Source: Prionailurus bengalensis (lineage: Eukaryota; Chordata; Mammalia; Carnivora; Felidae). From it: DNA of 64,000 nt. The stretch covers positions 67,683,445-67,747,444 of the forward strand of contig NC_057361.1 of the NCBI RefSeq assembly GCF_016509475.1, written 5' to 3'. Shown piece after piece: positions 46,939-58,787 of the stretch. Positions within the stretch are counted from its first letter, which is position 1. Each line of letters opens with the position of its first letter. The position numbers and the translations under genes were made by a program. The notes beneath the pieces are model-generated. The model ran no database searches, was not told the origin of the DNA, and saw nothing but the letters and a program-made list of their open reading frames with translations.

Positions 46939-47155
46939 TTTTTTTTTTTTTAATTTTTTTTTTCAACGTTTATTTATTTTTGGGACAGAGAGAGACAGAG
47001 CATGAACGGGGGAGGGGCAGAGAGAGAGGGAGACACAGAATCGGAAACAGGCTCCAGGCTCTGAGCCATCAGCCCAGAGCCCGACGCAGGGCTCGAACTC
47101 ACGGACCGCGAGATCGTGACCTGGCTGAAGTCGGACGCTTAACCGACTGCGCCAC
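46939..47155 (-). mobile_element. Young CAN SINE, head shortened, 14-bp target-site duplication
   Basis: Minus-strand SINE with long T tail, near-consensus body and many intact CpGs (gcagggctcgaactcacgg, cgagatcgtgacc). The head ends at gcgccac without the usual last 10 bases. Perfect duplication TACATATACTTCTT at 46925-46938 and 47156-47169. Confidence 0.96.
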
Positions 47156-48288
47156 TACATATACTTCTTAAAGTATTCAAAAAATAAAGGAAGGGATGGG
47201 GACTTCCAAATTCATTCTAGGAGGCCAGCATTACCTTGATTATGATACCAGATAAAGACTGCAAAAACAAACAAACAAACAAAAACGCCAGCAGTCCAAT
47301 ATCCCTGATTAACATGGATGCAAATATTCTCACTGACATACTAGCAAATTAAATCTGAAAGTACATTAAAATAGTCATTCACTACAATCAATTGGGACTC
47401 ACTACTGGGCTGCAAGCATGATTCAGTATTTGCAACTAAATCAACATGATCACCACATTAATAAAAGGATGAGAAACATATGATCCTTTCAATAGTTGCA
47501 GAAAAAGCATCTGAAGAAGTACAAGATCAATTCATGCAAGAACCTTTAGAAAAGTAGAGTTAGAGGGAACACATCCCTACTTACTAAAGGCCATCTTTGA
47601 AAAACCCACAGTTAATATAATTCTCAATGTGGAAAAACAGAACTTTTCGTTTATGTTTAGGCACAAAACAGTGATGTCCACTCTCACCACTGTTACTTAA
47701 CATAATACTAGAAGTGATAGCTTCAGCAATCAGACAACAAAAATTTTAAAAAGGCATCCAAATTGAAAAGGAAAAAGTCAAATTTTACTATTTGCACATG
47801 ACATGATACTCTATGTGGAAAACCCAAAAAACTTCACCAAAATATTGCTAGAACTGATACACTGTTTCAGTAAAGTCACAAGATAAAAAAATCCATGTAC
47901 AGAAATCTGTTGCCTTTCCATACACCAATAATGAAGCAGCAGAAAGAGAAATAAAAGAATTGATCCCATTTACTATTGCACCAATCACCATAAGATACCT
48001 AGGAATAAACGTAATAAGTGGTTGCATGGGTAAAACTTCTGTACCGTGAAAACTATAAAACACTGATGAAAGAAATTGAAGATCCCACAAAGAAATGGAA
48101 AGACATTACAAGCTCATGGATTGGAAAAACAAATATTGTGAAAATGTGTATACTGCCCAAGACAATCTACACAGACAATGAAATACATATCAAAATATCA
48201 ACAGCATTTTCCACAGAAGTAGAACAGACAATCTTAAACTTTCTATGGAACCACAAAAGACCCCAAATAGCCAAATCAATCTTAAAAA

Positions 48289-48305
48289 ATATATATATAC
48301 ATATA

Positions 48306-48345
<40 letters not shown>
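48289..48345. repeat. (AT)n microsatellite
   Basis: Long AT tract with a few interruptions (atac, gtat) within the old L1 ORF2. Confidence 0.95.
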
Positions 48346-48349
<4 letters not shown>

Positions 48350-49066
48350 AAAGCTGGAGACATCACAATTCCAAACTTCAAGTTATCTTACACAGTAGTA
48401 GTGATCAAGACACTCTGAGACGGGCACAAAAATAGATACACAGAACAATAAAACAGAAGAGAAAATCCAGAAATGACCCCACAATTACATGATCAATTAA
48501 GCATCTACAAACAGGAGAGACTATCCAGTGGAAAAAATAGTCTCTCGAACAAATGATGTTGAGAAAACTGGAGAGCAACATGCAATATAATGAACCTGGA
48601 ACATTTTCTTACACAATACACAAATATAAAAACAATGGATCAAAGTCCTTAATGTAAGACAGGAAACCATTAAAATGCAAGAGGTGAACAAAGACAGTAA
48701 CCTCTGACACAACACATAGCAAGTTCTTACTAGATATGTCTCCTGAGGCAAGAGAAGCAAAAGCAAAAGTAAACTATTGGGACTTCAACAAAATAAAAAG
48801 TTTCTGCATGGTAAAAGAAATAATAAAGAAAACTAAAAGCAAATTACTGAATGTGAGTTGATATTTACAAATTACATATCTGATAAAGGGTTAGTATTCA
48901 AATTCTAGAAAGAAATTATAAAAACACCCAAAAACCAATCCAGTTAAAAAATGAGAATATAAGAACAGACATTTTTTCCAAAGAAGACATAAAGAAGGCC
49001 AACAAATACATGAAAAGGTGCTCAACATCACTGATCATCAGGAAAACACAAATCAAAACTACAAAA

Positions 49067-49682
49067 CAAAAAGCTTCTGCACAGTGAAAGAAACAATCAA
49101 CAAAACTAAAAGGCAACCTTTGGAATGGGAGAAGATATTTACATATGGCATATCTGATAAAGGATTAGTATCAGAAGTCTATAAAGTACTTATCAAACTC
49201 AACATCCAAAAATCAAATAATTCATTTAAATGGGAAGAATAATTAAATAGACATTTTTCTAAAGAAGACATACAGATGGTTAAGTGTCACATGAAAAGAT
49301 GCTCAATATCATTCATCATCAGGGAAATATAAATCGAAACTACAATGAGATACTACCTCACACCTGTCATAATAGGTAAAATTAACAGCCCAGGAAACAA
49401 CAGATGTTAGCAAGGAAATAGAAAAAGAGGAAACCTCTTACAGTGTTGGAAAGAATGCAAACTGGTACAGCCACTCTGCATAACCATATGGAGGTACCTC
49501 AAAAATTACAAAATAGAAATATCCTAAAGTCCAGCAATTGCACTAGGATGCTTACCCAAAGGATTCAAAAAACCGATTTCAAGGGATTCATGCACCCTGA
49601 TGTTTATACCAGCATTATCAACAATATCCAAATTAAGAGCCCAAGTGTCCACTGACTGATGAATTAATAAAGAACATATGGA

Positions 49683-49742
<60 letters not shown>

Positions 49743-50142
49743 ATATATAATATGGTACTGTTCCAATTGCAACCAAATGGATGGAGCTACAGAATATTAT
49801 GCTAAGCAAAATAAGTCAGTCAGAGTAACACAAATAAAATATGATTTTCCTCATATGTAGAACTTAAGAAACAAAATAGATGAACATGGGGGGAAAAAGA
49901 AAAAAAAACTGGGGCAAATCAGAAAACAGACTCTTAACTATAGAGAACAAACTGAGGGTTGCCAGAGGGGTGTTGGGTGGGGGATGATCTAAATGGGTGA
50001 AGGGTATTAGGTTAGGGATTTGTGATGAGCACTGGGTGCTTTATGTAATTGATGAATCAATAAATTATCCTTCTAAAACTAATACCACATTAAAATGTAA
50101 CTAACTGGACTATAAATAAAAACTTGAAATAAACAAAAAAAA
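49067..50142 (+). mobile_element. 5'-truncated L1 nested in older L1, plus strand
   Basis: Starts in ORF2 (aaaaagcttctgcacagtgaaag) and runs to an L1 3'UTR and A-rich end near 50142. ORF2 blocks: IKSFCTVKETINKTKRQPLEWEKIF (about 49058-49130). The host L1 resumes at 50143 (taccctatgatctagc), about 200 bp downstream of where it left off. Confidence 0.85.
49683..49740. repeat. (AT)n(AC)n microsatellite
   Basis: AT units then AC units within the nested L1, at a site where L1 copies here often carry AT-rich repeats (compare 50318 and 55385). Confidence 0.95.
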
Positions 50143-50316
50143 TAGTACCCTATGATCTAGCAGCTGCACTACTAGGAATTTACCCAAAGAATACAAAAAT
50201 ACTAATTTCAAGTGATACATATACCTAGATTTTTATAGCAGAGTTATCTACAATATCAAAATCATGGAAAACTCCCAAGTGTCCATCAACTGATGAATGG
50301 ATAAAGAATATTTGAG

Positions 50317-50317
<1 letters not shown>

Positions 50318-50346
<29 letters not shown>
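50318..50346. repeat. (AT)n microsatellite
   Basis: AT tract in the equivalent place of the host L1 (near the ORF2 end). Confidence 0.9.
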
Positions 50347-50352
<6 letters not shown>

Positions 50353-50679
50353 AATGACAAATTCCATATGATTTCAGTCATATGTGTAATTTAAGATACG
50401 AAACCAAAGATCATAGGGGAAAAAAGAAAGAGGAAAACCAAATAACAGACTCTTAACTATAGAGAACAAAATTATGGTTGCCAGAGAGGGCATGGGGAAT
50501 TGGTAAAATAGGTGATGGATTTAAGGAGTGCACTTGTTGTCATGAGCACTGGGTGTTGTATGGAAGTGTGGAATCAGTACATTGTACACCTGCAGCTAAC
50601 ATTACACTGTATGTTAACCTACAAGAATTTATATCAAAACTTTAAAAATAAAACAAATAACTAAAAACAAAATGAAGAA

Positions 50680-51390
50680 GAGATGAAAAGTGCAAAAAAC
50701 AAGGTTAGAAACATGCTATGAATTATAGCTGGCTGGAAGAAAGCTGAGGAATAAATTAATGACCTAGAAGGCAAATTAATGCAAAAGAACGAAGCTGAAC
50801 AAAAGAGAGAAGGAATTATGCAAAATGAAATTAGATTTACAGAACTGAGTGACTTCATCAAGTAATAACATTCACATTATAGCAGCCCCAGAAGAAGAGA
50901 GAGAAAAGGGGACAGGAAATTTATTTAAAGAAATAATAGCTGAAAACTTCCTAATCTGGGAATAGAAAGAGATGTTTGGATCCAGGAAGCACGGAGAACC
51001 TCCAGCAAAATCAAAAAAGGCAGATAGACACCAAGTCATATTATAATTAACGTGACAATATAGAGTAAGAAGGAAAAACCCTTCAAAGCAGCAAGACAAA
51101 AGAACACAGTTACTTTTAAGGAAAATCAATAAAGTTATCAGCATATATTCAGCAGAAGCTCTCCAAGCTTGAAGTGAGTGGCATGATATATTCAAGGTGC
51201 TGAAAGGGAAAAATCTATATCCATGAAGAGTCTATTCAGCAAGGGTAGCATTCAAAATAGAAGTAGAAATTCAGTTACAGAGAAAAACAAAAATTAAAGG
51301 AGTTCATGACCACTAAATCAGCACTGGAAGAAATATTAAAAGGGACTCTGAGTGGAAAAGAAAGACTAAAAGTGACAGTATGAATGTAGG
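50680..51390 (+). pseudogene. L1 ORF1 remnant
   Basis: Degraded ORF1p text: a charged coiled-coil region (50700-50860), an antisense-free IIAENFL-like block (about 50930-50960) and a TKSALEEILK-like block near 51315-51345. Frame-shifted. Confidence 0.75.
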
Positions 51391-52934
51391 AATGACAAAA
51401 GCAGTAAAAATTAACATTTCTAGAGACAAATCAGTCAAGGAACTCAGAAAATAAAACAATGTAAAATATAACAATATATGCCTAAAACAGGGGAGGGCAG
51501 GAGTAAATAATGCACTAATACTTAACCATTAATATAATATGCACTGTTATATGCCAAGGATGTTATATACAAACCTAATGGTAACCATAAAATATGCAAC
51601 TATCAAAAGAAAGATATCCAAACATATCATGAAAGAAATCAGGCAAAAGCTGAGAGAAAGATAAGAAAGGATAAGAGAATATCACCAGAAATAAAACACA
51701 AAACAAGTAAAAAATGGCAATAAATCCATATTTATCAGTAATTACTTTGAATGTAAATCTACTTAATGCCCCAATTCAAAGACCTGAGGTGTCTGAATGA
51801 ACAAAACCGATCTATATGCTCCCTATAAAAAAATTCATTCTATACCTACAGACACATGCAGAATGAAAGTAAGCAGATGGATAAATATCTGTTATGCAAA
51901 TGGACGTCAGAAAAAGTCAGAGTAACAATACTTAGAGAATTTAGACTTTAAACAAAGACGATAACAACACAAAAAGGGCACTATATATATAAAAAATACA
52001 ATCCAACAAGAAGATAAAACAATTGTAAATATTTATGTGCCCCACATGATAGCACCCACATACATAAAACAGTTAATACCAAGCATAAAGGAACAAACTG
52101 ATAACAATACAATAATAGTAGGGAATTTTAAAAGCTCACTTACATCAATAGGCAGATCTTCTAAACAGGAAAACAAGGAAAGAACTGACACATTGGAACA
52201 GATGGTTTTAACAGATAAATTTAGAATATTCTATTCTAAAACAGCAGAATCCATATTATTTCAACAGCACATGGAAGATTCTCCAGAATAGATCGTATAT
52301 TAGGCCACAAAATAAGCCTCAACAAGTACAAAAAAAAAAAAAAAAACACTGATGTCATACCATGTATCTTTTCTGACCACAATGCTATGAAACTAGAAAT
52401 CAAGCACAAGAAAGAATCTGGAAAAAGCACAAATACATGGAGATTAAATAGCGTGCTACTAAACAAAGAAAGGGCCAATGATGAAATCAAAGACAAACTT
52501 AAAAAAATATATATGGAAGCAAATGAAAGTGAAAACACAATGGTACAAAACCTTCAGAACACAGCAAGAGCTGTTCTATGCGTGAAATATATAGCAAGAA
52601 GCTACTTCAAGAAGAAAGAGAAATCTTAAGTAAACAACCTAAACCTACAACTAAGGGAGCTAGTAAAAGAACAACCATGAAAACACACAAAACGACAGAA
52701 GGAAGGAAATAATCAAGATTAGAAAGGAAAAAAAAATGATATAGAAACAAACAAACAAACAAAAATCCAAGAGAACAGATCAATGAAATCAAAAGGTGAC
52801 TCTTTGAAGAAAAAAATTAAATTGATAAATTTCTGGCCAGATTTATCAAGAAGAAAAGACACCCAAATAAAAAATCATGAATTAGAGAATAGTAATAACA
52901 ACCAACACAACAGAATTACAAACTATTAAAAGAC

Positions 52935-53208
52935 CATGGGGAAAGGGAAAGAGAAAAAATAGTTACAGAGAGGGAGGCAAACCATAAGAGACTTTTAATA
53001 CAGAGAACAAACTGAGGGCTTATGGGGGTTCAGGGACAGAGAAAATTACTGATGGGCGTTGAGGAGGGCACTTGTAGGGATGTGCACTGGTGTTGTATGT
53101 AAGTGATGAATCATGGGAATCTACTCCTGAAGCTAAGAGCATACTGTATACACTGTATGTTAGCTAACTTGACAATAAATTATATACATAAGAAAATAAA
53201 AAGAAAAA
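52935..53208 (+). mobile_element. L1 3' fragment, plus strand
   Basis: About 270 bp: catggggaaagggaaagag, gggaggcaaaccataagag and the dgagcactggtgttg-type block, with AATAAATTATATACAT and an A-rich end at 53190-53208. The flanks share a short aaactat-like sequence but no clean duplication. Confidence 0.85.
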
Positions 53209-55384
53209 CTATGTGACAACTCATTGGACAATGTAGAATAAATGGACATATTCCTAGAAACAAAAATTACCAAAACGGAAGCAGGAAGGAATAGAAAACT
53301 TGAATAGACTGATAGGCAGCAAAAAAATTGCAGCAGTAATCATGAGCCTCCCAACAAACAAAATTCCATGACTAGATGCCTTCACAGGTGAATTCTACCA
53401 AACATTCAAAGAAGAGTAAATCATTTTCTTCTCAAACTATTCCATAAAATGTAAAAGGAAAAAAAACGTCCAAATTCATTCTATGAGGCCAAGATTATCC
53501 TGATACCAAAACCAGATAAAGACACCACAAAAAAGTGAACTACATACCAATATGTCTGATGAACATAGAACAAAATCCTCAATAAAATATTAACAAATGA
53601 AATCCAATGATACATTAAAAAATCATTCACCCCCATCAAATGCGATTTATTCCTGGGTTGGAAAAGTGGTCCAATATTTATCCACAACTAAAAGAAATAA
53701 AATGCATACAAATTGGCAAATAAGAAATAAAGCTTTCACTATAGCAGATGAAATGATTCCATGTATAGTAAGTCCAGAAGACTCCACCAAAATCCTGCTA
53801 GAACTGATAAACAAATTCAGTCAATTTACAGGATAAAAAATAAATATACAGAAATCCCTTGCATTTCTCTTTACCAATAACTGAGCAGCAGAAAAAGAAA
53901 TTAGGGGATCGATCCCCTTTACAATTGAGCCAAAAAGAATAAGATACTTAGAAAGAAATGTAACCAAAAAGGTGAAATATCTGTACTCTGAAGACTATAA
54001 AATACTGATGAAAGAAATTCAAGATGATGAAAAGAAATGGAAAGACATTCCAAAGTCATGGATTGAAAGAACAAATACTGTTGAAATGTCTATAAAACCG
54101 AAAGGAGTGTATATATTTAATGAAAGCCCTATCAAAATACCAACTGCATTTTTCACAGAACTAGAACAAACAATCCTGAAAATTGTCTGAACAAAGGATT
54201 CTCAAATAGTCAAATCAACTTGCCAAAGAAAAGAAAAGCTGGAGACACCACAATTCTGGACTTCGTGTTATATTATTAAGCTGTAGTAATCAAAACTGTA
54301 TGGTACTGGCACAATAATAGTTACAGAAAGATCAATAGAACAGAATAAAAAACCCAGAAATAAACCCATTAATATATTGTTAAGATATCAATATATCTTT
54401 GTCAAAGAAGTAAAGACTATCCAATAGTAAAATGAATGTCTTCAAGAAATGGCGTTGGGAAAACTGGATAGTAACATGCAAAAGAATGATACTGGACCAT
54501 TCTCTTTCACCACACACAGAAATTAATTCAAAATGGATTGAAGACCTAAATGGGAAACCTGAAACCATAGAAGTCCTTGAAGAAATCACAGGCAATAATT
54601 TTTCTGACATGGGCCATAGCAACTATTTTCTAGATATGGTCCTGATGCAAGGGGGGGAAAAAAACCTGAAGTAAGCTATTGGGACTATCTCAAAATAAAA
54701 AAGCTTCTTCACAGCGAAGGAAACAACCAACAAAACTGAAAAAAAAACTACTGAATGAGAGAAGATATTTGCAAATCACATATCCACTGAAGTGTCAATA
54801 TCCATAATATATAATATTATATATTTATAATATATAAATATTAACTTATAAAACTTATAAAATTGGGCAACCCCAAGAGAATATTATTAAAAGTGGGAGA
54901 CGACATGAATAGATATTTTTCCAAAGAAGACATACAGATGGCCAACAGGCACATGAAAAGATGCTCAACATCACTGATCATCAGGGAAATGCAAATCAAA
55001 TCTAGAAGGCAATATGGTCCCGTACCTGTCAGAATAGCTAAAATCAATAACACAATAAACAACACGTTTTGGTGAGGATGTGGTGAAAGTGAGACCCCTC
55101 TTGAGCTATTGATAGGAATGCATCAATAAGTGGAGATATCAATCCACTTAGGTCTTCTTTAATAGCCACTATGGAAAACAGTATAGAGTTTCCCAAAAAA
55201 TTATGAAATAGAACTACCCTGTGATCCAGCAATTGTACTATTATGTATTTACTCAAAGGATACAAAAATACTAATTCAAAGTGATACATGCACCCTAGCT
55301 TATAGCAGCATTATCAACAATAGCCAAATTATGGAAAGATCCCAAATGTCCATAAAATGATGAATGGATAAAGAAGATGTGGCA

Positions 55385-55448
55385 TGTATATATATATACA
55401 TGCATACACACACACACACACAAACACACACACGCATATACACACACA
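55385..55448. repeat. (TA)n/(CA)n microsatellite
   Basis: TA units, then CA with tgca, caaa and cgca interruptions, near the ORF2 end. Confidence 0.9.
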
Positions 55449-55726
55449 ATTGAATATTATTCAACCATAAACAAGAATTAAATCTTTCTATTTACAAATA
55501 TATGGATGGACATAAAGAGTATAATGCTAAGTGAAATACATCAGTCAAAGAAAGGCAAATACCATGTGATGTCACTCATATGTGACACTTAAGAAACAAA
55601 ACAAATGAGCAAAGGAAAAAAAGAAGAGAGATAGTCAAACCAAGAAACAGATTCTTAACTAAGAGAACAAACTGGTGGTTACCAGAGGGGAGATGGGTGG
55701 GGAGATTATTAAAATAGGTAATGGAG

Positions 55727-55961
55727 GGGGCTCCTGGGTGTCTCAGTCGGTTGGGCACTGGGCTTCGGCTCAGGTCATGATCTTGCAGCTTGTGGGTTTG
55801 TGCCCTGCGTCTGGCCCTTTGCTGGCGGTGCAGAGCCTGAAGCCTGCTTTGGATTCTGTGTCCTTCTCTCGCTCTGCCCCCCCCCCCCACTCATTCTCTC
55901 TCTCTCTCTTTCCCTTTCTCTCTCTCTCAAGAATAAATAAAACATTTTTAAAAATTATAAA
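55727..55961 (+). mobile_element. CAN SINE with 16-bp target-site duplication
   Basis: Plus-strand SINE with head ggggctcctgggtgtctcag, diverged B-box (ttgtgggtttgtgccctgc), a C run at 55879-55889, CT-rich body and A-rich tail. Duplication AAAATAGGTAATGGAG (55711-55726) and AAAATAGGTGATGGAG (55962-55977), one mismatch. Confidence 0.96.
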
Positions 55962-57235
55962 AAAATAGGTGATGGAGACTAAGGAAAGCCTTTGTTGTGA
56001 TGAGCACTGGGTGATGTATGGAATTACTGAATCATTATATTGTACACGGGAAACTAATATAACACTGTATGCTAACTATAATAGAATTTTCAATAAAATT
56101 TAAAAAAATACTAATGACATTGCGAGGTTATTTGTTATTCTTTGTTTAGTATTTTGTGGAAAACTGTTTTTCATAGCCTTGTATCATTTTACATTTTCAT
56201 AGGCAATATACAAGCGTTACATTGTCTCTCCATAATTACCAATACTTTCTATCTTCCTTTTTTATTAATATGTATTCAAATTTGTGTGAAAGAGTATCTC
56301 ATTATGGATTTGATTTACATTTCTCTAATACTGATGATGATGAACCTCACTTCATGTGCTTCTTAGGGATGTGCATATCATGTTTTGAGAAATGGCTACT
56401 CAAATCCTTTGCATATTTTAAAAATTGTTTTTCAATTTGTCATTGAGTCAGGAGTTCTATATATGTTGTTTATAGCGTATATTGAACAGATACATGATTT
56501 TCAAACATTTCTCTAATTCTATAGGCTGTCATTTTGTTTTCTTGTTAGTGTCATTTGAAGCACAAATATTTATTTTAATGAAGTCCAATTTATCTATTTT
56601 TCTTTGTTGTTTATGTTTTTGGTGTTATATTCAAGAGTCCATGACAAATCCCAAGGTTATTAAGATTTGTCCTGTGTTTTCTTTTTAGAGTTTTATACTT
56701 TGTCTCTTGCATCCAGATCTTACACCTTTTTTGGTTAATTTTTGTATATGTTGGAAAGTAAGAATCAAACTTTATTGCTTTGCATGTGGATGTCCAGTTA
56801 TTTGAACACTATTCATTGAAGAGAATATTCGTGTACTATTGTCAAAAAAATTGAACATACATACATGGATTTACAAATGGACATTCAGTTCTACTCCACT
56901 AGTCTATATGTCTATCCACAGGCCAGTCCCACGCTGTTTGTATTACCACAATATTATAGTAAATCTTTTAAGTAGCATGTGTGAGACCTCCAACTTTGTT
57001 CCGCTTTTTCAAGATTTTTTGGCTGTTCAGACTCCCTTGCATTTAATATGATCTTTCAGATTGGCTTTTTCATTTCTTTAAAAATACTTTTGGAATGTTG
57101 ATAGGTATTACATTACATCTGTAGATTATTCTGTATAGTACTATTATTTTACCTATTTTTACGTGTTCCAATCAGTGAACATGATATATCCACCTACTTA
57201 GTTAGGTCTTCTTAAATTTCTTTCGGCAATGTTTT

Positions 57236-57452
57236 TTTTTTTTTAACATTCATTTATTATTGAGAGACAGAGAGACACAAAGTTTGAGCAGGGGAGGGGC
57301 AGAGAGAGGGAGAGACAGAGAATCTGAATCAGGTTCCAGGCTCTGGGCTGTCAGCACAAAGTCCAACATGGGGCTTGAACTCACAAACCGCGAGAACATG
57401 ACCTGAGTGGAAGTTGGAGAGTTAACCAACTAAGCCGCCCAGGCGCCCCCTA
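57236..57452 (-). mobile_element. CAN SINE with 15-bp target-site duplication
   Basis: Minus-strand SINE, head ending ccgcccaggcgccccc. Duplication TTTCGGCAATGTTTT (57221-57235) and TTTCGACAATGTTTT (57453-57467), one mismatch. Confidence 0.95.
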
Positions 57453-58374
57453 TTTCGACAATGTTTTGTAATTTGCAATGTATGTGTCTTAAACCTTCTT
57501 GATTAAATTTATTTCTGAAGCATTTATTTTTTTGATGCTATTGCAAATGGACGCAAATGGACATGTTTTCTTGAATTCTGTTTTTGGATTGTTCTTTGCT
57601 AATCATGCAATAGAATTTTGTGTGTTGATCTTGGATCTGGAAATTTTGATGAATTAATTTATTAGTTTTCATAGTTTTGGTGGTTGTTATTTTTTTAAGT
57701 TTTTCTCTATATAAGATTATTTCTTTCAATATAAATAATTTTTATAAATAATTATTTTTTTCAATATAAATAATTTTATGTCTTAGTTTCCTATTTAGAC
57801 ACCTATTACATTTTCTTGCCTAATTTCATTGGCTATAACACTTACTAAAATAGTTGAATAGAATTGGCTAAAGTGGACAACCATTGCTTCTTTCTGATCT
57901 TTGTGGAAATCTTTCAGACTTTCTCCATTGTGAATGTCAGCTATCGGTTTTCCTTAAATGTTTATACTCAATTTATTGAATATTCTAAACATGAAAGTGT
58001 GTTGGATTTTATCAAATGGTTTTATTGCATCAATTAAGATGTATTTTTCAAATTTCTTTATTCTATGAATGAGATCCATTACAATGATTGATTTTCATAT
58101 GCTGAAAACACCCTTGCATTTCTGGAATAAATCCAACTTTGTCATACTATGTAATTATTTTAATTTGCTATTTAATTTACTTTGCTAGTATTTGTAGAGA
58201 TTTTACATCTAAATTCAGAAGAGATATTGGTCTGTAGTTTATTGCATGTGATGTCTTTGACTTTTGTATCAGGATAATGATGGTATGTTACAATGAATTA
58301 GGCTCTATTCATTCTTCAGTTTTTCAGAACAGTTTGAGAAATTTGGTGTTACTTTTCTTAAGACAAATTTTTTT

Positions 58375-58574
58375 CAATGCTTATTTATTTTTGAGAGACT
58401 GAGAGTCAGCACCAGTGGGGGAGGAGCAGAGAGAGAAGGAGACAGAATCTGAAGCAGGCTCCAGGCTCTGTACTGTCAGCACAGAGCCAGATGTGGGGCT
58501 TAAACTCATGAGCCATGAGATCATGACCTGAGCCAAAGTCAGATGCTTAACTGTTAAGCCACCCAGGCACCCCA
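58375..58574 (-). mobile_element. CAN SINE, first of two at one site
   Basis: Minus-strand SINE, head ending ccacccaggcacccc. Flanked by acaaatttttttt (58363) and acaaattcttttt (58577). Confidence 0.93.
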
Positions 58575-58589
58575 GAACAAATTCTTTTT

Positions 58590-58775
58590 TTTTCAGTTTA
58601 CTCATCTACTTTGGAAGAGACAGAGATAGCACAAGAGGGGGAGAGGCAGAGAGAGAGGGAGAGTGAGAATCCCAAGCAGGCTCTGCATCATCAGTGCAGA
58701 GCCCAATGCGGAGCTCATGATCTGAGCCGAAACCAAGACTCAGACACTTAACCGACTGAGCCACCCTGGCTTCTT
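58590..58775 (-). mobile_element. CAN SINE, second of two at one site, shortened
   Basis: Minus-strand SINE with a T tail, a shorter middle section and a head ending actgagccaccctgg. Flanked by acaaattcttttt (58577) and acaagttcttt (58778), the same target sequence as the first. Confidence 0.9.
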
Positions 58776-58787
58776 GGACAAGTTCTT

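Larger units (their letters stand above)
45728..49066 (+). pseudogene. L1 ORF2 remnant (endonuclease to C-terminal)
   Basis: Recognisable pieces: the endonuclease end with ALHDTLDQIDLTSIFRTFHP (45928-46000), an RT region around 47280-47900, and a C-terminal part around 48018-48300. Broken throughout. Confidence 0.85.
45728..50655 (+). mobile_element. Older L1, plus strand, from endonuclease to 3' end, interrupted
   Basis: ORF2 begins inside the endonuclease (gatgaagaagggcactgc, 45728) and runs through to about 49066, then resumes at 50143 to its 3' end (atgagcactgggtgttgta near 50540) and weak tail at 50640-50660. Insertions are a SINE (46939-47155) and a 5'-truncated L1 (49067-50142). About 200 bp of ORF2 C-terminal sequence is missing at the nested site. 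All frames are broken. It lacks its 5' part, which would be expected left of 39811. Confidence 0.85.
51730..55560 (+). pseudogene. L1 ORF2 remnant
   Basis: Pieces include YIKQLIPSIKEQTDNNTIIV (52060-52120), MKLEIKHKKESGKSTNTWRL (52387-52450), the RT region (53597-53836 with EDSTKILLELINKFSQ), KILMKEIQDDEKKWKDIP (54000-54050) and the C-terminal MANRHMKRCSTSLIIREMQI (54938-54997). Stops throughout. Confidence 0.85.
50656..56108 (+). mobile_element. Older L1, plus strand, from ORF1 to 3' end
   Basis: Begins in ORF1 (agctgaggaataaattaatg near 50750), then ORF2 from about 51730, then a 3'UTR to about 56108 with AATAAAATTT and an A tail (56090-56108). Insertions: an L1 3' fragment (52935-53208) and a SINE (55727-55961). 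All ORFs are broken. Together with the preceding element this is about 10 kb of plus-strand old L1. Confidence 0.87.
56109..58787 (-). mobile_element. Ancient L1, minus strand, with three later SINEs
   Basis: Strongly diverged antisense L1 ORF2 (for example tggatgtccagttatttgaac near 56790-56810 and aaatgtttatactcaatttattgaa near 57955-57980), from the C-terminal side to the RT region. It is interrupted by SINEs at 57236-57452 and 58375-58775. No coding capacity. The family is older than the other L1s here. Confidence 0.72.

Noticed and set aside
48289..48345. Long AT tract as an origin or recombination site
   Set aside because: Simple microsatellite inside an old L1, with no other support.
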